From Candidatus Zixiibacteriota bacterium (GTDB lineage Bacteria; Zixibacteria; MSB-5A5; WJJR01), in assembly GCA_014729565.1 (NCBI GenBank), contig WJJR01000061.1, positions 1 through 9,514 on the forward strand: a DNA stretch of 9,514 bases, in the 5' to 3' direction. This document shows positions 1 through 5,380 of this stretch, piece after piece. Both the position numbers and the translations under genes were made by a program. Numbering within the stretch: position 1 is the first letter of the stretch; each line of letters starts with the position of its first letter. Under the pieces are notes generated by a model. The model was given only the letters and a program-made list of their open reading frames with translations. It did not search any database and was not told where the DNA came from.

Positions 1-71
1 ATGACAAATCGGGGGTACCGCGCCGGGTGACGACCACGGGCAATAACACCAACCCGAGCTGGTCGCCCTGA
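1..71 (+). CDS. tolB: TolB C-terminus (partial, 5' end outside the window)
   Basis: Only the last 22 full codons are present, read in the frame beginning at base 3 and ending at TGA 69-71. They encode DKSGVPRRVTTTGNNTNPSWSP. This is the typical end of a PD40/WD40-like beta-propeller blade: a D-x-G turn, an RR-x-T strand and the closing P-S-W-S-P. In TolB such blades form the periplasmic beta-propeller that binds Pal and TolA. The assignment rests on this short motif plus the pal and cpoB genes directly downstream, which is the usual tolB-pal-cpoB order. Another PD40 propeller protein is possible on sequence alone, but context makes TolB much the best reading. Confidence 0.8.
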   Translation, partial: DKSGVPRRVTTTGNNTNPSWSP

Positions 72-108
72 TGGCTGACAAGAGGATCGACGGTTTGCGG
101 GAATTCTA

Positions 109-137
109 TTGACGAACTCTCCGGGCCAATCTATATC
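109..137 (+). promoter_or_regulatory. Predicted sigma70-type promoter of pal
   Basis: A TTGACG -35 box (109-114) is followed by a 17-base spacer and a TATATC -10 box (132-137). Transcription would start near 144, leaving a leader of about 50 bases before the pal start. The -35 matches five of six consensus positions and the -10 four of six, with ideal spacing. It lies in the 121-base gap between tolB and pal, so pal probably has a supply of transcript beyond read-through from tolB. The TTG at 109 that could be read as a start codon is better explained as part of this -35 box. Confidence 0.55.
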
Positions 138-180
138 AGAGCGTCGTCTACGTTGGGGACAACTGTACGGGTTTATATTC

Positions 181-187
181 AAGGAGG
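181..187 (+). promoter_or_regulatory. Ribosome binding site that fixes the pal start
   Basis: AAGGAGG is a perfect anti-Shine-Dalgarno match. It ends 5 bases before GTG 193 and 8 bases before the in-frame TTG 196. It favours initiation at GTG 193 or TTG 196 over the longer open frame that opens at 109, and it places a lipoprotein signal peptide right at the N-terminus. Confidence 0.8.
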
Positions 188-192
188 GCGGA

Positions 193-714
193 GTGTTGAA
201 ACGGTATTTGCTGGCAGGTCTCATCCTCGCGGTGATGTTCGCAGGATGCGGCGGGGGACAAGACGGTGCACAACGGGATGTGACCGAACGGCCAGGTGAA
301 ACGGGGATGGAGGGCGAAACGACGCCTGGTGATGAGGCAGAACGTCCACCGGAGCGCGACGTTCTCAGTACTGATGAAGCGATCAGCAACATGCGGACGA
401 TCTACTTTGCCTTTGATAAGTACAACCTCCGTGATGACGCCAAGCGCAATCTCGAACACAATGCCGAGATTCTGAAGGAGAACCCCGGTATCGACATCGT
501 GATCGGGGGTCATTGCGACGAGCGTGGCACCAACGAGTACAACCTGGCGCTGGGTGAACGTCGCGCGAAGGCTGCACGCGACTACCTCGTCAGGCTGGGT
601 ATTAGTGAGGAGCGTCTGGCGGTTCGGTCGTATGGGGAAGAGCGGCCGGTTGCAATGGGTCACAATGAGGAGGCGTGGGCACAGAATCGTCGCGCCGAGT
701 TCGCACGACGGTAA
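193..714 (+). CDS. pal: Peptidoglycan-associated lipoprotein Pal
   Basis: A 173-residue outer-membrane lipoprotein that binds peptidoglycan and forms the outer end of the Tol-Pal system. From GTG 193 the protein begins with a short basic tip (KR), a hydrophobic segment (about 5-17) and a lipobox FAGC with the lipidated Cys at 19. Residues 20-66 are a Gly/Glu/Pro-rich disordered tether. An OmpA-C domain follows: YFAFD at about 71-75, then the diagnostic GHCDERGTNEYN (106-117) and LALGERRA. D109 and R124, 15 residues apart, correspond to the residues of this family that contact diaminopimelate. Length is the usual one for Pal. Phe at -3 of the lipobox is slightly unusual but tolerated. The gene sits behind tolB, with its own predicted promoter upstream and a strong terminator downstream, so it may be made as a separate abundant transcript. 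GTG 193 and TTG 196 are both plausible starts. Confidence 0.95.
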   Translation: MLKRYLLAGLILAVMFAGCGGGQDGAQRDVTERPGETGMEGETTPGDEAERPPERDVLSTDEAISNMRTIYFAFDKYNLRDDAKRNLEHNAEILKENPGIDIVIGGHCDERGTNEYNLALGERRAKAARDYLVRLGISEERLAVRSYGEERPVAMGHNEEAWAQNRRAEFARR

Positions 715-740
715 GTGGCAGTCTCTGTAGTTCTGTTTTG

Positions 741-780
741 GGGGTGGGATGCGACAGGATCGTCTCCCGCCCCGTTTTTT
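741..780 (+). terminator. Intrinsic (rho-independent) terminator after pal
   Basis: A GC-rich 9-bp stem pairs 741-749 (GGGGTGGGA) with 765-773 (TCCCGCCCC), with one T-G wobble. The 15-base loop could form three more inner pairs. One G separates the stem from six consecutive T (775-780). This is a textbook terminator on the + strand, 26 bases after the pal stop. It should end most pal transcripts, and the following cpoB gene would then depend on read-through, because no promoter is evident between the terminator and cpoB. Confidence 0.82.
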
Positions 781-821
781 CCCCGGGGGCAGGATCGATC
801 GACTGACAGTCAGGGGGATCG

Positions 822-1604
822 ATGATGAATTGGAAACGAATCACAACGCTCGGACCGATGATGCGGACTGGCGCCGTCATCATACTGGGGGTGCTGATCT
901 CCGCCGGCTGTGCGTCGCGGGCCGAGATCAGCAAGATGTCCACCCAATTGGACTATCTGGAAGCATCGCAGAAGCGAATAGAGCGCGATCTCATCAGGAT
1001 CGATTCCCTGGTGACCGAGAATACCGAGGCGGCCAATCGGACGCGTGCCGATGTGGGTTCCTCGCTCGACGAGTTCCGTCGGGATGCGCTCACCATGCGC
1101 GAGGCGATCGATGAACTGCGCCGGCAGATCGAACGCGAGCCCAAGGTGATCTATCAGCCGGTCCCGGGAGGCGGAGACGATACGTCGTCCACCGACACAG
1201 GAACAACGACAGCCGATATCATCCCGGATATCGATCCGTCGCAATTGTACGAGAACGCCTTCCTCGATGTCCGTAAGGGGAACTACGAGTTGGCGATACA
1301 GCAATTCCGGGACGTGCTCGAGTTCTTCGGCAACACCGATTATGCGCCCAATGCCCGCTACTGGATCGGGGAATGCTACTATTCACTGGAACAGTATGAC
1401 TCGGCCATCGTTGAGTTTGACGCGCTCCTGGAGAACCATCCGATGTCGGAGCGCATTCCGACCGCCCTGTACAAAATGGGGCGTTGTTATGAAGAAGTCG
1501 GTCGGCCGACGCGTGCCCGTACGTATTATGAACGTGTGATCGAGGAGTATCCGAACTCCCTCGAAGCGAAACCGTCGCAGAGTCGTCTGGCGCAAATCCG
1601 TTGA
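822..1604 (+). CDS. cpoB: Cell division coordinator CpoB/YbgF, predicted lipoprotein form
   Basis: A 260-residue periplasmic protein of the CpoB (YbgF) family. In E. coli this family contacts TolA and penicillin-binding protein 1B to couple peptidoglycan synthesis to outer-membrane constriction. Domain order: signal segment (about 14-29) ending ISAGC with Cys30; a heptad-rich coiled coil (about 36-106) like the CpoB trimerisation region; a Gly/Ser/Thr/Asp linker (about 114-135); and a C-terminal TPR domain (about 139-258) with three repeat-like helical pairs, for example YENAFLDVRKGNYELAIQQF and ALYKMGRCYEEVGRPTRA. The SAGC motif predicts lipidation, unlike the soluble E. coli protein. The purine run AGGGGG at 812-817 is 4 bases from ATG 822 and 7 from ATG 825, so 825 is an equally good start. 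The pal terminator precedes it, suggesting lower expression than pal. Family assignment is confident; lipidation is inference. Confidence 0.88.
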   Translation: MMNWKRITTLGPMMRTGAVIILGVLISAGCASRAEISKMSTQLDYLEASQKRIERDLIRIDSLVTENTEAANRTRADVGSSLDEFRRDALTMREAIDELRRQIEREPKVIYQPVPGGGDDTSSTDTGTTTADIIPDIDPSQLYENAFLDVRKGNYELAIQQFRDVLEFFGNTDYAPNARYWIGECYYSLEQYDSAIVEFDALLENHPMSERIPTALYKMGRCYEEVGRPTRARTYYERVIEEYPNSLEAKPSQSRLAQIR

Positions 1605-1640
1605 TCGACGAGTCGCGGCGGAAAAACCAGCAGATGTACG

Positions 1641-2300
1641 ATGATCGTCAGGGTTAACCAACTGAATACAAAGAACTTCGGCGTAAGTCCGACAATGCCG
1701 GAGGTGCCCTTTCAGGGGACCCGGTCACGTCTTCGTGTCCAGGTCGAACCCCTGTCGCAACGGTATTACGGCAAGGTGTTTAACGACTTACATGCCGAAA
1801 CCGTTGGTTATCACCTGGTCCCGCATCAGCCTTATCATTCTTATATTGAGGCCGATGGCTTTCGTCTTGAACTCGACCGCGCGGGTCGTCCGGTCTATGT
1901 TTCTGTCTCGCAATGGTCTAAGGGTGCAGACGTCAGGCCGTTGTCGCCGCCGACGGATTTCGATCTAGCCGATTTGCGCTTCCTGGATTTGCGGATTCAC
2001 TGTGGCCGCCCGGTCATCGAGTACGACCCCGATAATGCGTTGCTGCGTATTGTTTTCAGGGACTCTTCAGATTGTCATCATGTGGCCCTTGAGCCGCACG
2101 CCATTTGGTCGATTGATACTGACAGGAATTTGTGTGCCCTTTGGTTGCGCGATATCGTGCTGGACCCAAGTGGGCGGCGATTTCTGAAGTGGCGTCGACG
2201 GGCGTGGTCACGAGTCAGGCGGGACTTCAAGGCAGGCCGGCTGGCGTACCCGCAATTCCCCACGCCATTGAGTGCACCGGAGAAAACCAGTCGCTCCTGA
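1641..2300 (+). CDS. Protein of unknown function with DUF2283-like stretches
   Basis: I do not recognise this 219-residue protein as a named family. It has no signal peptide or membrane segment and should be cytoplasmic. Residues about 124-172 (PVIEYDPDNALLRIVF, then a short loop, then HAIWSIDTDRNLCALWLRDI) resemble the layout of DUF2283 domains: a Y-D-x-x-x-x-x-L-x-I-x-F strand followed by a second strand with a D-x-x turn. Residues about 68-90 (YIEADGFRLELDRAGRPVYVSV) look like a second, diverged copy. The tail (about 179-200) is strongly basic, with runs such as KWRRRAWSRVRR, which could bind nucleic acid; that is only inference. It starts 36 bases after cpoB and so may be cotranscribed. 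No good ribosome binding site precedes ATG 1641, and ATG 1695 (residue 19) is an alternative. Composition looks less GC-rich than its neighbours. That it is a real gene rests on the long open frame and its fit in the gap. Confidence 0.68.
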   Translation: MIVRVNQLNTKNFGVSPTMPEVPFQGTRSRLRVQVEPLSQRYYGKVFNDLHAETVGYHLVPHQPYHSYIEADGFRLELDRAGRPVYVSVSQWSKGADVRPLSPPTDFDLADLRFLDLRIHCGRPVIEYDPDNALLRIVFRDSSDCHHVALEPHAIWSIDTDRNLCALWLRDIVLDPSGRRFLKWRRRAWSRVRRDFKAGRLAYPQFPTPLSAPEKTSRS

Positions 2301-2307
2301 TTAATGC

Positions 2308-2335
2308 TTGACTCTTTTTGCGCCTAACGTATATT
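2308..2335 (+). promoter_or_regulatory. Strong sigma70-type promoter of the tRNA-Thr / tuf unit
   Basis: TTGACT (2308-2313) and TATATT (2330-2335) each match five of six consensus bases and are separated by 16 bases. Predicted transcription start is near 2342, about 78 bases before the tRNA. It lies immediately after the stop codon of the unknown protein and separates the envelope genes from the translation genes. It is the best promoter match I see in the window, as expected for a unit making EF-Tu. I see no intrinsic terminator between the upstream gene and this promoter. Confidence 0.78.
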
Positions 2336-2350
2336 CGCGGATTACCATTT

Positions 2351-2366
2351 TGGGCGAGCGCGCCCA
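2351..2366 (+). other. Perfect 6-bp hairpin in the transcript leader before tRNA-Thr
   Basis: TGGGCG (2351-2356) pairs perfectly with CGCCCA (2361-2366) around an AGCG loop, about 10 bases after the predicted transcription start. No T-run follows, so it is not a terminator. It could protect the 5' end of the transcript or act in tRNA processing; nothing in the sequence decides between these. The rest of 2367-2419 shows no gene or clear signal. Confidence 0.4.
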
Positions 2367-2419
2367 TTCTGTTAAGTGGTTTGGCGCGTTGGCCCTTGGT
2401 AAAGACAGTGAAATGGAAC

Positions 2420-2492
2420 GCCCATGTAGCTCAGGAGGTAGAGCACATCCTTGGTAAGGATGAGGTCACCGGTTCAAATCCGGTCGTGGGCT
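2420..2492 (+). tRNA. tRNA-Thr (anticodon GGT)
   Basis: A full cloverleaf can be drawn. The acceptor stem GCCCATG pairs with CGTGGGC (one T-G wobble). The D arm is GCTC/GAGC with an 8-base loop. The anticodon stem CATCC/GGATG encloses TTGGTAA, giving anticodon GGT, which reads ACC and ACT. A five-base variable loop follows, then the T arm ACCGG/CCGGT with loop TTCAAAT, and discriminator T at 2492. CCA is not encoded and must be added enzymatically. Its position upstream of tuf matches the E. coli tufB operon, where thrT, also a GGU tRNA-Thr, directly precedes tufB; here it is the only tRNA in that position. Confidence 0.97.
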
Positions 2493-2635
2493 TTGAATGT
2501 AAATCAGATGTGGAGCACCCCTGCCAGCAATCGTGTCGGCAGGAAACCACGGAGCGCTTTGGATCCCTCGTCAATTGTGGGAGAGGGTAAGATAGCGTAG
2601 TTTAGTCTTTTTCGCAGGAGGGAGACCTTCCAATT
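2493..2635 (+). promoter_or_regulatory. Leader between tRNA-Thr and tuf, with hairpins and ribosome binding site
   Basis: A 143-base spacer without an open frame I would call a gene. CCTGCC (2520-2525) pairs with GGCAGG (2538-2543); beyond an A-C mismatch, three more inner pairs close an ATCG loop. A weaker 5-bp pairing joins CCCTC (2565-2569) to GAGGG (2583-2587). The purine-rich AGGAGGGAG (2616-2624) is the only ribosome binding site candidate for tuf; its end is 11 bases from the ATG, slightly long. No second promoter is convincing here, so tuf is probably cotranscribed with the tRNA and released by tRNA processing. Confidence 0.5.
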
Positions 2636-3838
2636 ATGGCGAAGGCGAAATTTGAACGCACTAAGCCCCACGTGAATGTCGGCACGATTGGGCACGTCGA
2701 CCACGGTAAAACCACGTTGACCGCGGCGATGACCATGCTGTTGAGTTCGAAGGGACTCTCCGACATCCGGACCTTCGACTCGATTGATAACGCTCCCGAG
2801 GAACGCGAGCGCGGTATCACGATCGCGACCGCCCACGTGGAGTATCAAAGCGAGAACCGCCACTATGCGCACGTCGACTGTCCGGGTCACGCGGACTATG
2901 TGAAGAATATGATCACGGGCGCCGCGCAGATGGACGGCGCGATTCTGGTGGTGTCGGCCGCCGACGGTCCGATGCCGCAGACACGTGAGCACATCCTGCT
3001 CGCACGCCAGGTCGGTGTGCCGTACATCGTCGTCTACATGAATAAAGTCGACATGGTTGACGATCCGGAACTCCTCGATCTCGTCGAGCTGGAAGTGCGC
3101 GACTTGTTGAGTTCGTATGAGTTCCCGGGTGACGATGTTCCGGTGATTCGCGGTTCGGCGCTGAAGGCGATGCAGCACGCGCAGGAAGGCGTGGCGGAGG
3201 ACGAGTCGTACCAGTCGGTCTATGAACTGATCGATGCGCTCGACAACTACATTCCGATCCCGGAACGCGAGACCGACAAGCCGTTTCTGATGCCGGTCGA
3301 GGACGTCTTCTCGATCACCGGTCGCGGAACGGTTGGCACCGGACGTGTCGAACGCGGTGTCGTCAAAGTGGGCGATCAGCTCGAGCGTGTCGGCATCAGA
3401 GAGACAAAGAAGACGGTCTGCACCGGCGTGGAAATGTTCCGCAAGCTGCTCGATGAAGCTCAGGCCGGCGATAACGTCGGGTTGCTCCTGCGCGGTATTG
3501 AAAAGACCGACTTGGAGCGCGGCATGGTGCTCGCCAAACCGGGATCGATCAAGCCGCATACGAAGTTCAAGGGCGAAGTGTACATTTTGACCAAGGAAGA
3601 GGGTGGTCGCCACACGCCGTTCTTCAGCGGCTATCGTCCGCAGTTCTACTTCCGTACCACGGACGTTACCGGTGTGGCCACGCTGCCGGAAGGCACCGAA
3701 ATGGTGATGCCCGGCGACCGTGTGACAATCGAAGCCGAGTTGATCACACCGATCGCCATGGAGCAGGGCCTGCGATTTGCGATCCGTGAAGGCGGCCGTA
3801 CAGTCGGCGCCGGCGTGATTGCCGAAGTGGTTGAATAA
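2636..3838 (+). CDS. tuf: Translation elongation factor EF-Tu
   Basis: A 400-residue GTPase that delivers aminoacyl-tRNA to the ribosomal A site. All G-domain motifs are intact: P-loop GHVDHGKT (19-26), switch I RGITI with T62, DCPGH (81-85, including the catalytic His85), NKVD (136-139) and SALK (174-177). Domain 2 begins near residue 210 (TDKPFLMPVEDVFSITGRGT) and domain 3 near 300, with the signature GRHTPFFSGYRPQFYFRT that contacts tRNA and includes antibiotic-binding surfaces. Length is within a few residues of typical bacterial EF-Tu, with no extra insertion in the G domain. The protein ends VIAEVVE at TAA. The gene lies between tRNA-Thr and rpmG as in many bacterial phyla. Only one copy is visible; whether the genome has a second cannot be told from here. 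Confidence 0.99.
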   Translation: MAKAKFERTKPHVNVGTIGHVDHGKTTLTAAMTMLLSSKGLSDIRTFDSIDNAPEERERGITIATAHVEYQSENRHYAHVDCPGHADYVKNMITGAAQMDGAILVVSAADGPMPQTREHILLARQVGVPYIVVYMNKVDMVDDPELLDLVELEVRDLLSSYEFPGDDVPVIRGSALKAMQHAQEGVAEDESYQSVYELIDALDNYIPIPERETDKPFLMPVEDVFSITGRGTVGTGRVERGVVKVGDQLERVGIRETKKTVCTGVEMFRKLLDEAQAGDNVGLLLRGIEKTDLERGMVLAKPGSIKPHTKFKGEVYILTKEEGGRHTPFFSGYRPQFYFRTTDVTGVATLPEGTEMVMPGDRVTIEAELITPIAMEQGLRFAIREGGRTVGAGVIAEVVE

Positions 3839-3900
3839 CCGCGCAGTCCCGCATTGGTTTTGTATAGATGTGGGGTGACGCTTAGGAAAGGACCGGGACT

Positions 3901-4053
3901 GTGCCTCGGGATATCATTACGCTGGCGTGTGAGGACTGCAAAAACCGGAATTACACGGACACGAAGAACCGTCGCAAGCACCCGGATCGGGTCACATTCC
4001 GGAAGTATTGTCCGTTTTGCCGCAAGCACACGGCGCACAAGGAAACCCGGTAG
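3901..4053 (+). CDS. rpmG: 50S ribosomal protein L33
   Basis: A small 50-codon gene with a GTG start and TAG stop. It encodes a basic protein starting MPRDIITLACEDCKNRNY and ending KHTAHKETR. Cysteines at 10, 13, 37 and 40 form the CxxC...CxxC zinc ribbon, so this is the zinc-binding (C+) form of L33, near the E site of the large subunit. The motif RKYCPFCRKHTAHKE is diagnostic. An AAGGA at 3888-3892 sits 8 bases before the GTG, supporting this start. The gene lies 62 bases after tuf and before tRNA-Trp and secE, the common rpmG position. No C-minus paralogue is seen in the window. Confidence 0.96.
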   Translation: MPRDIITLACEDCKNRNYTDTKNRRKHPDRVTFRKYCPFCRKHTAHKETR

Positions 4054-4066
4054 CATCTGGCAGCGG

Positions 4067-4101
4067 ACGCATGGCACGGTGCTGCGGCATCGGCAATGCG
4101 T
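4067..4101 (+). other. Inverted repeat between rpmG and tRNA-Trp
   Basis: ACGCAT (4067-4072) pairs perfectly with ATGCGT (4096-4101). The 23-base interior contains two more small inverted repeats, GCAC-G-GTGC (4074-4082) and TGC/GCA (4083-4085 with 4093-4095), so the element could fold as a branched stem. It ends 9 bases before the mature tRNA-Trp and has no T-run. A role in tRNA 5' processing or in protecting the end of the upstream mRNA is possible but only inferred. Confidence 0.35.
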
Positions 4102-4110
4102 GTGAGCGAC

Positions 4111-4187
4111 AGGCCTGTAGCTCAATTGGCTAGAGCACCGGTCTCCAAAACCGGGGGCTGGGGGTTCAAGTCCCTCCAGGCCTGCCA
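4111..4187 (+). tRNA. tRNA-Trp (anticodon CCA)
   Basis: Complete cloverleaf. The acceptor AGGCCTG pairs perfectly with CAGGCCT. The D arm is GCTC/GAGC with a 9-base loop. The anticodon stem CCGGT/ACCGG encloses CTCCAAA, giving anticodon CCA for UGG. The T arm is GGGGG/CCCTC (one wobble) with loop TTCAAGT, then discriminator G, as expected for tRNA-Trp, and an encoded 3' CCA (4185-4187). Location between rpmG and secE is a conserved arrangement in many bacteria. Encoded CCA contrasts with the tRNA-Thr upstream, which lacks it. Confidence 0.98.
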
Positions 4188-4212
4188 TTCGATACTCTGA
4201 GTAGGTTGGATT

Positions 4213-4404
4213 ATGGTCAACGCGATCAAAACGTACTACAACGAGACGGTCACCGAGTTGGAGAAGGTCACGTGGCCATCGAAGGATGAGCTCGTCGGTT
4301 CGACCATTGTCGTGGTTGTGGTCTCGCTGATTCTCGGGTTTTTCATTTTCGGGGTGGACTTGATCCTCGCGCAGGCCGTGTCCGCCGTGTTGGGTATCTC
4401 GTGA
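4213..4404 (+). CDS. secE: Preprotein translocase subunit SecE
   Basis: A 63-residue inner-membrane protein that clamps SecY in the SecYEG protein-conducting channel. It is the short, single-span form used by most bacteria: an amphipathic N-terminal helix (about 3-18), the conserved turn KVTWPSKDE with W21-P22, and one transmembrane helix (about 30-51, rich in V/I/L/F). The E. coli protein has two extra N-terminal spans that are absent here. ATG 4213 is preceded by AGGTTGGA (4203-4210), a weak ribosome binding site. Its stop TGA overlaps the nusG start GTG as GTGA, so the two are probably translationally coupled. The gene begins 25 bases after tRNA-Trp. Confidence 0.95.
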   Translation: MVNAIKTYYNETVTELEKVTWPSKDELVGSTIVVVVVSLILGFFIFGVDLILAQAVSAVLGIS

Positions 4405-4937
4405 GCGTGGATCTCAAATGGTATGTGGCCCACACGTACTCGGGCCACGAAAAGAAGGCGCAGCGGTATCTCGAGAGCGCCTTCGCGAATGCGGGTTTGG
4501 AGGACCATCTCGGGCGCGTTGTAGTGCCGACACAGGAAGTCGTAGAGATGCGACAGGGGAAGCGCTCATCGTCGATGAAGAAGTTTCTCCCCGGCTACAT
4601 CCTGATCGAGTTGCACCTGACCAAGCAAACGCAGCATCTGGTGACCAACACGCCCGGCATTACCAATTTTGTCGGGTCGGGCGGAAAGCCGGTGCCGCTG
4701 CAGCCGGATGAGGTCGAGCGGGTGTTGGGTCAGATGGACACCAGCCGCGAACAGGAAGTGACCGAGATTCCGTACCGCGTCGGTGATCAAGTCAAAGTCA
4801 TTGACGGCCCGTTTTCGGATTTCGCCGGGTTTATTTCGGAAGTGAATATGGAACGCAGGAAGTTGAAAGTCATGGTTTCGATCTTCGGCCGGCCGACACC
4901 GGTCGAGTTGGATTTCTTGCAGGTGCAGTCAGGGTAG
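4401..4937 (+). CDS. nusG: Transcription termination/antitermination factor NusG
   Basis: A 178-residue transcription elongation factor that binds the RNA polymerase clamp through its NGN domain and Rho or ribosomal protein S10 through its KOW domain. The NGN domain (about 5-115) opens with KWYVAHTYSGHEKKAQRYLE and contains MKKFLPGYILIE and ITNFVGSGGKPVPL. The KOW domain (about 124-178) contains RVGDQVKVIDGPFSDFAGFI and SIFGRPTPVELDFLQV. Length is typical. It starts with GTG overlapping the secE stop by four bases; another in-frame GTG at 4407 is possible. No strong ribosome binding site is seen, consistent with coupling to secE. It lacks the features that would suggest a specialised paralogue such as RfaH or LoaP; its place in secE-nusG-rplK marks it as the housekeeping gene. 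Confidence 0.98.
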   Translation: MSVDLKWYVAHTYSGHEKKAQRYLESAFANAGLEDHLGRVVVPTQEVVEMRQGKRSSSMKKFLPGYILIELHLTKQTQHLVTNTPGITNFVGSGGKPVPLQPDEVERVLGQMDTSREQEVTEIPYRVGDQVKVIDGPFSDFAGFISEVNMERRKLKVMVSIFGRPTPVELDFLQVQSG

Positions 4938-4954
4938 CACCAGGGGAGTGAGTC

Positions 4955-5380
4955 GTGGCAACCAAACCAATCACCGGATACATCAAGCTGCAGATTCCCG
5001 CGGGGAGCGCCAATCCGGCGCCGCCGGTGGGGCCTGCGCTGGGCCAGCACGGGGTCAATATCATGGAGTTCTGCAAGGCGTTTAATGCCAAGACGCAGCA
5101 GGACGCCGGGCTGATCATTCCGGTTGTGATCACGGTCTATAAGGACAAGTCCTTTACGTTTATCACCAAGACACCTCCTGCCTCGGTGCTGCTGACCAAG
5201 GCCGCCAAGCTGCAGAAGGGATCGCCAGAGCCGAATCGCAATAAGGTTGGCCGCGTCACCAAGAAGCAGGTGCAGGAAATTGCCAAGACTAAGATGGTCG
5301 ACCTCAATGCCGCGTCTGTCGAATCGGCGATGCGGATGATCGCGGGCACGGCCCGCAGTATGGGAATTGAGGTCGTTTAA
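4955..5380 (+). CDS. rplK: 50S ribosomal protein L11
   Basis: A 141-residue protein at the base of the ribosomal stalk, binding 23S rRNA in the GTPase-associated centre. The N-terminal domain holds the proline-rich NPAPPVGPALGQHG (20-33) and NIMEFCKAFNAKT; P21 and P24 lie in the region that contacts thiostrepton-type antibiotics together with rRNA. The C-terminal RNA-binding domain (about 75-141) contains KTPPASVLLTKAA and ends GTARSMGIEVV. Length matches the family. The start is GTG, with AGGGGAG (4942-4948) 6 bases upstream. It follows nusG by only 17 bases, so there is no room before it for an L1-type repressor site like the one in the E. coli rplKA leader. Confidence 0.99.
   Translation: MATKPITGYIKLQIPAGSANPAPPVGPALGQHGVNIMEFCKAFNAKTQQDAGLIIPVVITVYKDKSFTFITKTPPASVLLTKAAKLQKGSPEPNRNKVGRVTKKQVQEIAKTKMVDLNAASVESAMRMIAGTARSMGIEVV

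Noticed and set aside
151..179. Second promoter with TATATT at 174-179 upstream of pal
   Set aside because: The -35 candidate (TTGGGG, 15-base spacing) is poor and the start would fall within the pal ribosome binding site.
109..192. N-terminal extension of pal from TTG 109 (28 extra residues)
   Set aside because: The TTG is part of a good -35 box, the extension would bury the lipoprotein signal peptide 28 residues inside, and a perfect AAGGAGG sits just before GTG 193.
810..1304. Open frame of 164 codons on the minus strand, antisense to cpoB
   Set aside because: It lies across a gene with a clear signal peptide, coiled coil and TPR domain, and has no family features of its own.
2318..2590. 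Open frame of 90 codons on the plus strand across the tuf upstream region
   Set aside because: It reads straight through tRNA-Thr and the tuf leader hairpin, so coding is not credible.
2504..3613. Long open frame of 369 codons on the minus strand, antisense to tuf
   Set aside because: It is a by-product of the strong codon bias of tuf; it overlaps an unmistakable EF-Tu gene, its protein is rich in Arg, His and Asp without recognisable domains, and it spans the tuf leader.
3840..3868. Promoter with TATAGA -10 at 3863-3868 before rpmG
   Set aside because: No acceptable -35 hexamer exists at 16-18 bases upstream; read-through from tuf is sufficient.
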